Source: Sinohyriopsis cumingii | Taxonomy: Eukaryota; Mollusca; Bivalvia; Unionida; Unionidae | Assembly: GCA_028554795.2 (NCBI GenBank) | Contig: CM068831.1 | Span: 33,344,644 to 33,408,643, forward strand | Length of the DNA: 64,000 nt | Direction of reading: 5' to 3' | Shown: piece after piece, positions 45,841-53,051 of the stretch | Numbering within the stretch: the first letter of the stretch is position 1 | Layout of the letters: each line of letters opens with the position of its first letter | Translations under genes and position numbers: made by a program | The notes under the pieces: model-generated | Told to the model about the DNA's origin: nothing | The model's input: only the letters and a program-made list of their open reading frames with translations | Database searches by the model: none

Positions 45841-46075
45841 AAGTATATACACTGTTGTTGGAATCGTTGGGTGGTGGCCAATAGCCTCGTTTAACTTTGT
45901 GCCTAATGTAATATCCACTCATAATCAGTCTTCTTGTACTTTGGAACAGAGCATAATTTAAAAACGGATGAATCACTTTGAGTTTGCGTTTCACTTGTAT
46001 TTTGATCAGTTCTCGGTAAATGCTTTCTCTCAACTCCACAGGCAAAGCACGAATGTTCTCTAGCAAAGTATCCAT
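45803..46075 (-). CDS. F-box-like paralog 2 (short)
   Basis: 90 residues from MDTLLENIRALPVELRESIY. Shares the first 35 residues with its neighbours, then has an unrelated C-terminus (YWPPPNDSNNSVYTYGYF). It overlaps the start of paralog 3 by 38 nt. Either a truncated copy or one fused to a new tail after frame loss. Confidence 0.5.
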   Translation of the reverse strand: MDTLLENIRALPVELRESIYRELIKIQVKRKLKVIHPFLNYALFQSTRRLIMSGYYIRHKVKRGYWPPPNDSNNSVYTYGYFTKEHFGLA

Positions 46076-46533
46076 GAATAAATCCTCTTTGGTCTGACAC
46101 AAGAAATGTACTGTTTGCACAAACATGGTTTTACTTCAGTGTCGAATTTAAATCGTTTAGTTGCTAATTTGCACATTACAATTCGTTCAGAAGTTTCCTC
46201 TTTCACTAAGTTGACATTGTGTTCAAGATGTTGGTAATTCGTTAACTCTTCCTCTGGAATTCGATGCAGTAAGTTTACAATGATGTAGGTAGAATCGTCC
46301 ATAACAAACCAATCCTTTTTAAAACTAGAGGATCGTTGATCAATGTCTGTCCAATGGAACACTTTCAATTGAATCAGTCCTTGTATAGCCTTCAGGTACC
46401 AGTGGTTCAAACATCGGTGACGTAACGGATGCAATTGTTCTTTACGTTTCACTTGTATTTTGACTAGCTCTCGGTAAATGCGTTCTCTCAACTCCACAGG
46501 CAAAGCACGAATGTTCTCTTGTAAAGTATCCAT
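46060..46533 (-). CDS. F-box-like paralog 1 (longest copy)
   Basis: 157 residues from MDTLQENIRALPVELRERIY. The N-terminal block ALPVELRERIYRELVKI has the LP-x-ELRxxIYxxL pattern of F-box-like domains, which hook substrates to SCF ubiquitin ligases. The rest (WYLKAIQGLIQLKVFHWTDI, then EEELTNYQHLEHN) is unknown. It sits 26 nt after the BIR gene. Viruses often carry F-box proteins to redirect host degradation, but here that role is inference from a short motif. Confidence 0.55.
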   Translation of the reverse strand: MDTLQENIRALPVELRERIYRELVKIQVKRKEQLHPLRHRCLNHWYLKAIQGLIQLKVFHWTDIDQRSSSFKKDWFVMDDSTYIIVNLLHRIPEEELTNYQHLEHNVNLVKEETSERIVMCKLATKRFKFDTEVKPCLCKQYISCVRPKRIYSWILC

Positions 46534-46558
46534 GAACAGATTATGGTAAGAAGTTACT

Positions 46559-47197
46559 TCAATGTCTCGGTCCCACTAAGGGTAAGTAATGATAATTCGG
46601 TGACCATCGAGCATGTTCTACGTAGGCCGAATCTTGCGGTTCCCAGTGGTGAAGTGACACACCGCAACTGAAGCACTTGACTTTATCTCCTTCGCCCAAG
46701 TAGAAAAATCCGGCTCTGGCTAATTCTTCGGGGGTAGGTCCTCCCAGATACTTAGGCCATTTTCCTTTGAACGATTGAAGCCGATTTTCAAAGTCGCAGT
46801 ATTCCGACAAACGCACAGGGAACGAATATTCGTCTTTCACAAGTTCGTTTCGATGAGGGTTGAGTGACATGAGTAGGAGTTTGCTCAGGGCTGGATGACA
46901 TCCGTAGGGGGGTAGACGTGAAGGTGAACATTCCCCTTTAAAACGAAACCCAGTAAAATGTCCAAGAGGACGAGCGGCATCACTTTCGCATCCCTCAGGT
47001 TTGACACGCACAGCATCAGTTTCCATGATAGGGGTCGTGAGAACAAAGTTCCCATGATGCTTTATGGCATCGCTAAGGTCACAGCGTACAGCATCGTACC
47101 CATCGCAAGGCTCACAATCGCATTCCACTTCCGAAGCCTCACACTTGAATTGTGCCTTTCTAAACAACTTGTTCTGTGTTTCTCTGAAAGTATTCAT
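46559..47197 (-). CDS. BIR-domain (IAP-like) protein with an altered zinc site
   Basis: 212 residues. C-terminal BIR: RLQSFKGKWP (about 138), GFFYLGEGDKVKCFSCG (about 164-180), then W, and HARWSPNYHYL (about 196-206). The CxxC and His ligands are present, but the fourth ligand, normally a Cys about seven residues after the His, is Tyr here. In the IAP family BIR domains bind caspases or their regulators and block apoptosis; with the ligand missing this copy may not fold normally. The N-terminal half is Cys-rich (ECDCEPCDGYDAVRCD) and unrecognised. No RING domain follows. Between polymerase and F-box-like genes. Confidence 0.82.
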   Translation of the reverse strand: MNTFRETQNKLFRKAQFKCEASEVECDCEPCDGYDAVRCDLSDAIKHHGNFVLTTPIMETDAVRVKPEGCESDAARPLGHFTGFRFKGECSPSRLPPYGCHPALSKLLLMSLNPHRNELVKDEYSFPVRLSEYCDFENRLQSFKGKWPKYLGGPTPEELARAGFFYLGEGDKVKCFSCGVSLHHWEPQDSAYVEHARWSPNYHYLPLVGPRH

Positions 47198-47229
47198 ATT
47201 GTTCGCTCGGTCTTGGTAGTCACAATGAA

Positions 47230-50200
47230 CTATCGATCTTGCCTTGGGTTCCTTTTTATATACAGACCAATACCGACGTGACCGTACGGCAACGTAAAGT
47301 GATTGCGAAGTCTCACTCGCTTCTGGTACACGATTTGATAGACTTTTTCCAAGGGTCGACTGACAATGTGGTGAGTGGGTAAACGTACAATCTTGTTCGG
47401 TTGATAGGTGGTCACTTTAAAGTGTCCATCCTCTCCCGATTGCAAGGCTTCTTTCAATACCCCAAAGTTGACCACTCGACTGGTACGATAATTCAGAGTC
47501 AGTCCTTTCACTTTGCACGTCGTGTGCACTTCTCCTTGTTTGTCCCGGTATTCGTAGCCGTAATTTTTGGGGCCGCCACTGACGAAACTTAGAATCTTGT
47601 CGTCGGGATGCTCGTCTGTCCAGGCTCCTAAACGGTCTCCTTCGATGTTAGGGTGATGTTGAATCGGGTGATGGATGTAAATGCAACTGTCCGTGTCAAA
47701 GTACAGGACGCGTTCCCCTAACAGTTCTAAAGCTTCGTACAATTTTAAGCGAGCATGGGCTGTCACGTAAGCCGCAATGATGACATTTCCAAAAGGGTCG
47801 TCTTGTACAAAGTCCAGATCTTCTTCGTAATTGACCAAGATCAAATTCTCTCGAACGACGTCGACGTGTTTCATGTATTTGGTTTTGTCGTGAATCATCT
47901 GGAAGTAGCGGGAAGGTTCTGTCAAATATTCCGTCTTGGGTAAACACGGTCGTTGTGCCATTTTACCCCACAAGCAATTTAACATCACTTTGGCAAACGA
48001 TCGCCTGCCTTCGTTTTTTTCGATGTGGTCTAAAGAGATGCCTTCTTGTTCGTAGTATTTCTCTTTGAATTGTATTTGGTCTTCGGGAGTGTGACACCAG
48101 GAAGGATAGCCGCTGGCTTCTTGTTTCAGTTTCAAAAAGGCATCCACGTAGTCAGCGAAAATGCCTTTCTGACTGGGATCACCCTTGTGGTACTGTTGTG
48201 TCTTGGGAAAGTGGCAAATTTCGTACACTTCTAACAGTTGGTATCCCATGTCCAGAGCTTTGAACAATTCTACGAAGACCCATGTTCCCGTCAAGGCACG
48301 TTCTTCCTGGGTGTGCTGACAAGGTTGGTCTTGGTTGCACGTTTCGGCACAAGGGAAACATCAGTTTGCCTTGGCAATGGTGAGGTAAGACGGGATGGTA
48401 TAGGTTAGTGGGAGGTAAAACTTTACACTTGATCAAGCCTTCGTATTGTCGAATGTTTTTTAGGTCGATGTGTTCCGTTAACAATTGTGGGTGCCCTACA
48501 GGAAAGCGACAATATTTGCACACGTAAGGACACAGCGAACACACGTCCAAGTATTTGATTTCTTCTCCTTTCTCTTCGTCGGCTTGGTACAGCAAACAGG
48601 TGGCATTGGTCCTTCCTCCGTACAAACTATCCCTCGGGTTCAACGGGTCCATGAACTGGTAACTTTCCACGAGGCGTTTAAACTCGGGATCGGTTTTCAT
48701 ACGGTGATCGTACTCGTGTTCCCACATTTCCACCACTTGGTATCCTTGCTGTTCTAACTTTAGGCGTCGCTGACAAGTGTCCTGGTACAAGTCTTCCATG
48801 GTTCGTTGCAAAAACTGATTTTTAGTGCCACGGTCAGGGTAACAGACGGGACATCCGTGAAATAAGCAACCGTTAAACTCGTACACGATCTTGGGGTCCC
48901 AGCCATCGACCGAATACGTTCCGATGGTCTTTTCGCCGCCTCCGTTGCGGGCATGCTGAATCCACTTGTCTTCCTTGTCGCACAAGTAATGTAACCAACG
49001 TAGGGCTTTGACCGAGTATTGACGTTTGACATAGTGTGTCGTTTGAGGGCTGATGTCAGCCACGGTGTTTTCAGGCATGAATCGTTGGCGGTACACTAAG
49101 GAACACGCTTTGGCAATGGTGCAAGCTTCTTTCAAAGGATCGACCCCTCCGTGTTCCATGAACAGTTCTCGAAATTTTCCACAGCAACGCCGTAAAATGT
49201 CCACGTCGGAACGACAATACTTTAGCATTTCTTCCTGAAAGTCGAAAGGGTCCGAGGCGTGAGCCTGGTACCAAGCGTAGAAAGCTTCTCGTTGTTCGGT
49301 ACGCATGTTGTCTGGGTCGTAATAGTGAGCCTCAGGCAAATGGGGTAGAACGGCGTGTTGATTGACTTCCGTATTGAAAAAGTGTGGAAAGTACCCTTTA
49401 GCCATTTCTGTCATTCCAAACGTTTTAGGCATTCGACTCAAAGGCATGGCCAAATAGCTCATCGAATCTTTAAACTGTACTTGTCCCACTTGCATGAAAA
49501 TGATTTTGGCTCCGTTCAAAGTGACTTTAGGACGCTCGGTGCCTTGTTCCGTATAGTATCTGAGAAGAAACTGTCCATCGTATCCGGAGAAATTGTGAGC
49601 CATCACCGTGGCATGACGATGACAATCTCCGTAACGTTCGATGTCCTCTTGGCTCCACGTCTTGTCGATGGGGTCTAAGACCCATTGAGCGAAATCGGCT
49701 AGCGTGTTCGGTCCCCGAAAGATTTTTTCACGCCCTCCAGGAATCTTGCTGCAGTGAGAGCAATGACTGAAAATAGGTTCTTGAATGCACTTCTCGCACG
49801 CTCGATGAGCCACGCAGAAATTAGGAATGTGAATGCCGGTCTCTTGCATGCATTCGAAATCGAAAAAGATGAAATTGCCTTTCTTCTTGTGACCGTCCTC
49901 TTTCTCTGGTGGGGGTTGGTATTTTTGCACGTAGCATTGGTGTTCCAAGTCCCCGATGTGGTGACAAATGTGACATTTTTTCTTTCCTCGACATACGTGT
50001 GCCTTGGCATTATTGGTAAGTATGCCTTGTCCACAGGTAGGGCACAATCTCAGCAGATGACAAGCACATTTCTTCTGTGAACCTTGCGTCTTCAGATGTT
50101 GTTGGTAACAGGTAGGGCTGACAAACGTGCGCAGACAAGTTGAACAAGGCACTGGTTCTTCGCTCAGACAGGGTGGAGAGGCCAAACATCCTGGGCATTT

Positions 50201-50389
50201 CAATCCACAATGCTTGTGTTGCTCTCGATTATTATAATCATAATCACATTTCTCACAATAATAAATATATCCCAGGAATCCGGGGATAGTGGTAATGGTA
50301 TCGAAATGCTCATCGTGATAATAGACATGAATGTATTTTCCGTCCTTAAAATCTTCTATGAACAGCAGCAGGGGGGGCGAATCGGACAT
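47230..50389 (-). pseudogene. Protein-primed DNA polymerase B (Polinton type), frameshifted
   Basis: ATG at 50389 (MSDSPPLLLFIED). N-terminal zinc-finger-like Cys/His clusters (about residues 45-155), exonuclease motifs FFDFE (about 175), HNFSGYDGQFLL (about 268) and YCRSDVDILRR (about 395). Motif A is LDVCSLCPYV (about 650), where the usual Tyr of SLYP is Cys. Near 48345-48360 the frame shifts once; the rest (47230 to about 48350) has motif B VMLNCLWGKM and motif C YFDTDSCIYIH intact. Total length about 1040 residues is normal. Its role is self-primed replication of the element. The first 8 codons lie in the inverted arm of the element 1/2 junction (50364-50380). Confidence 0.9.
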
Positions 50390-50612
50390 TTTGTCCAATC
50401 GTCATTTGGCTTAATTAATACTTTCTGCACTCAGCGGATCCGGTGTCGTCAGCGCCCGGTAAAAAAAAACGACGTCGTCGTTGGGGGGGGGGGGGGTGTC
50501 GTCCAATCGTCATTTGGTTTAATTAATACTTTCTGCACTCAGCGATCCCAGTGTTGTCAGCGTCGGGTAAAAAGCGCGACGACCGCGTCGATGTCATCGC
50601 CCCCCTGCTGCT
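50364..50612. repeat. Junction block between elements: inverted ends plus direct repeats
   Basis: Ends are inverted complements: AGCAGCAGGGGGGGCGA at 50364-50380 and its complement at 50597-50612 (one G shorter). Inside, two direct copies of about 70 bp begin 'gtccaatcgtcatttgg' at 50393 and 50501 (about 85% alike), separated by a partial palindrome (acgacgtcgtcgtt, 50469-50482) and a G14 run. The left arm is also the start of the polymerase gene. No identical target duplication flanks it (atgaac left, aagaag right). It is either the terminal repeat of element 2 joined to element 1 or a recombination product. Confidence 0.85.
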
Positions 50613-50645
50613 AAGAAGTTATTTACAATGAAAATTAGTTACAAT

Positions 50646-51320
50646 TTAACCGAATATTTGGTCAAGTCCAATACGATATCGTGTCCGAGGATCATGTAAA
50701 TTTATCGTTACAAATCCATGTGGGGTCGACTGAGCATGACTAAAAAAGTTTCGAAAACCATTAAAGTCCATGTCACCGCCACACCAAGTTTGCCAGATAT
50801 TTTGTAGCGTGTGTGTATCAACGTCGTTGAATACAGCAAGAATATTACAGTTGTCTCTGATTACTTTTGGAATCTGAGTGTATCGTTGAGTGACATATAT
50901 CACGTCGGTGTTTTTATGCCTGCCTCTGGAAAATATCCTAGCTGGGTTTTTTTGATTGTCTAACATAACATCATCGTACACGACTAGATTGTTAACGTCG
51001 CCATCAATATCATCAATACCTGGTGCATCATTGATATCTGTAATAAACTCAATAACATTTTTTTCAGCGATCGCTGGTGCATTCTCGTTAAAATCTTTCA
51101 ACACCTCGTAGCATCGTTGATCATCCACGCTAGGGGCGATTAAATACAACTTATCCCACTTCATCCATCTCATTATTAAATTGAGTAACAATTGCGTCTT
51201 GCCGGATCCAGATGGTCCGATGATAATCATCCGGATCGAGTTTGGTAACGCTGCAACATGCTTAACTGGTTCTCTTGTTTTAGTCGCAGAAAAATCAATC
51301 ATATTCATATCTCTATACAT
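50646..51320 (-). CDS. Genome-packaging ATPase (A32-like) of element 2
   Basis: 224 residues, start MYRDMNMIDFSATK (Met at 51320; a second Met four codons later is also possible). Walker A GPSGSGKTQLLLNL (about 34-47), Walker B NNLVVYDDVMLDN (about 109-121), then YVTQRY (about 140-145) as the expected sensor region. Role: DNA translocation into capsids. It is divergently transcribed from the PLA2 gene with only 5 nt between the two start codons, so the two must share a promoter region. Intact. Confidence 0.9.
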   Translation of the reverse strand: MYRDMNMIDFSATKTREPVKHVAALPNSIRMIIIGPSGSGKTQLLLNLIMRWMKWDKLYLIAPSVDDQRCYEVLKDFNENAPAIAEKNVIEFITDINDAPGIDDIDGDVNNLVVYDDVMLDNQKNPARIFSRGRHKNTDVIYVTQRYTQIPKVIRDNCNILAVFNDVDTHTLQNIWQTWCGGDMDFNGFRNFFSHAQSTPHGFVTINLHDPRTRYRIGLDQIFG

Positions 51321-51325
51321 AAATT

Positions 51326-51867
51326 ATGGATTTATATTGTGTGAAGTGTAGAGTGCGTACTGGCACAAATGATATGACAACCGTTACAACGAGAAATAAC
51401 AGATCGGCACTTACTGGCAAGTGTGCACGATGCGGTACAAAGAAATTTAGATTTATTTCTATTAGACCCGGGGATGCTTTAAAAAAAAGCGAGGAGGTGA
51501 TATTGCAGCCAAGTTATCAAAACTCCCCGGAACACCGTGGGCAAAGTATCCAGGAGAAAAGCACCTCCCGGGATATAGCTACTGTGGCCCCGGAACACGA
51601 TTAGATATCAGACTCGATGATCAAAATCAGCCCAAACCCGGTGAGTATCCAATAAACGCTATCGATAAGGCGTGTCATGCTCATGATGTTGCTTACTACA
51701 AAAGTAGCGATCTGCAACAGCGTCATATCGCGGATGTAAAATTAATTCACGCTTTAAATGCTATTCCTGATAAATCATTCAAAGAAAAATTGGCTTCATG
51801 GTTGGTAAAATCGGCTATGAAAGGTAAATTAATGATTGGAAGCGGAGCTTCTCGCGCTGGTAATTGA
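51326..51867 (+). pseudogene. Zinc ribbon + phospholipase A2 protein, split by a -1 frame change at TTTAAAA
   Basis: First frame (51326-51604) starts MDLYCVKCRVRTGT and has two CxxC pairs (YCVKC, GKCARCG), a zinc ribbon like DUF5679. The second frame, -1 relative to the first, is open from about 51478 to 51867 and carries a parvovirus-type PLA2: calcium loop YCGPGT and catalytic HAHDVAYY. They join at 51478-51484, where the zero-frame codons GCT TTA AAA contain the heptamer T TTA AAA followed by more A (A8 run 51481-51488). This is either a programmed -1 frameshift site or a base lost from the A run. In parvoviruses the PLA2 domain opens endosomal membranes. It is followed by the integrase after a shared-motif spacer. 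Confidence 0.8.
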
Positions 51868-51892
51868 AAACGCTAGCGTTTATAATAACAAC
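51862..51892 (+). promoter_or_regulatory. AATTGAAAAC box before the integrase
   Basis: Begins inside the stop codon of the PLA2 frame (aat tga aaac) and ends at the integrase ATG. From the g of gaaaac to the ATG is 27 nt. Same box precedes six other genes of element 2. Confidence 0.7.
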
Positions 51893-52837
51893 ATGGAATC
51901 CATCTATTATTCTCCGAGAGGATACTGGAAAGGAAAGGCCGCAATTGGTAAACTCGCAAGCGCTGCAAAGGTAACAAAGGCCGTTGCGGATAATTGGTTA
52001 TCCAAACAGGCTATATGGCAAATTTATCTACCACGGCCTAAACAAATCAACTTTTCGCGCTTTGATGTCAGCGTACCCAATGAAGTTCATCAAGCTGACA
52101 TATTATTTCTGCCGCATGACAACGGTTACAAATACGCGCTAACCGTAGTTGATGTTGCGAGTCGATACAAACAAGCGGAGCCGTTAAAAACAAAGTCAGC
52201 AACTGAAGTAGCCGATGCGTTTGAGCGGATTTACCGAAGGGGTCCTCTGCGCTGGCCAAATCTATTACAAGTTGATCCTGGTAGTGAATTTCGCGGCGCT
52301 GTTTTATCAACGCTGAAACATCATAGCGTCGCGATACGACGAGGTCATACTGCGCTACATCGTGATCAGGCAATTGTTGAACGATTCAATCGGACTCTTG
52401 CTGAACGGTTATTTGGGTATCAATACGCGAAGGAATTCATCCAAGAAAAACGATCTCGTGAATGGGTCAAAAGGTTGCCAGGCGTAATTGCAGCGTTAAA
52501 TAACGAGATTACCCGAGCAATCAACACGGAGCCCAGCGACGCGATTAAAAAAAAGTATATACCCGGAAGATCAAAAATAGATATCGTTTCCAAGCCGATT
52601 CTCGGCGATGTCACTGTTAGATATCTGTATGAACCAGGAGAGCTTGAAGGCGGTAAAAAAAGAGCTACTGATCCTATTTGGAGTGTTACCACACATAACA
52701 TATCAACGATAACACGATCAACTGGTAGACCACCGATCTATAGACTGGATTCAACTGCCCCACAGCGGGGGTTTACACGCGAGCAACTACAAGTGATACC
52801 TGACGATACTCAATTGCCCCCGCGTGGTCTTAACTAG
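51893..52837 (+). CDS. Retroviral-type (DDE) integrase of element 2
   Basis: 314 residues from the ATG at 51893 (MESIYYSPRGYWKG), chosen because the box ends there; an upstream frame exists but overlaps PLA2. Catalytic Asp in HQADILF (about 71), second Asp in LQVDPGSEF (about 126), Glu in AIVERFNRTLAERL (about 163). The head GYWKGKAAIGKLASAAKVT looks like the helix-turn-helix entry region of Polinton integrases. No chromodomain is seen at the C-terminus, unlike element 1. Role: integration of element DNA into host DNA. Intact. Confidence 0.92.
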   Translation: MESIYYSPRGYWKGKAAIGKLASAAKVTKAVADNWLSKQAIWQIYLPRPKQINFSRFDVSVPNEVHQADILFLPHDNGYKYALTVVDVASRYKQAEPLKTKSATEVADAFERIYRRGPLRWPNLLQVDPGSEFRGAVLSTLKHHSVAIRRGHTALHRDQAIVERFNRTLAERLFGYQYAKEFIQEKRSREWVKRLPGVIAALNNEITRAINTEPSDAIKKKYIPGRSKIDIVSKPILGDVTVRYLYEPGELEGGKKRATDPIWSVTTHNISTITRSTGRPPIYRLDSTAPQRGFTREQLQVIPDDTQLPPRGLN

Positions 52838-53051
52838 CGCCGTTGCGTCTATTGCACTCAAGACAGGTCAACCTCACATTGTTTTTGACATGACCGAGAC
52901 TGTTATCGATCCTGTCCACGGTAAATTGGCGAGCGTCTTAATCCGAATAACGCCAGCGCATTACACAATTGCAACTCGCGCAGTGATTATTCTGTTGTTG
53001 TCGTAACGCAATTATTAATTCGGCATTAATATCAAAACGCCGCTGTTTTTC
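52824..53051. other. Convergent spacer between integrase and replicase
   Basis: About 210 bp past the integrase stop. A 60-codon frame on the plus strand (52824-53006, from GTG) is open but shows no recognisable features. The region is the converging 3' end of the two genes. Confidence 0.5.

Larger units (their letters stand above)
33535..50363 (-). mobile_element. Element 1: Polinton/Maverick-type virus-like element (about 16.8 kb)
   Basis: Carries the Polinton hallmark set on one strand: protein-primed DNA polymerase B, retroviral-type integrase with chromodomain, FtsK/A32-type packaging ATPase, adenain-type cysteine protease, major capsid and penton-like proteins. The length fits the usual 15-20 kb of the group. 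The left end is placed where LINE copy 2 is interrupted; the right end is replaced by the junction with element 2 at the polymerase start, so no right terminal repeat is visible. Base composition is clearly less AT-rich than the flanking host DNA. Breaks in polymerase, integrase, capsid, membrane and minor-capsid genes show it can no longer make a full protein set by itself. Confidence 0.93.

Noticed and set aside
41070..48360. Programmed frameshifting in integrase, capsid, core and polymerase of element 1
   Set aside because: Shifts are of both directions, not at classical heptamers, and are accompanied by nonsense codons, so decay explains them better.
50364..50612. CRISPR array reading of the direct repeats
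   Set aside because: Only two copies, unequal ends and a eukaryotic context.
52824..53006. 60-residue plus-strand frame after the integrase
   Set aside because: Starts with GTG, has no motif and lies in a convergent 3' spacer. Left as undescribed spacer rather than a gene.
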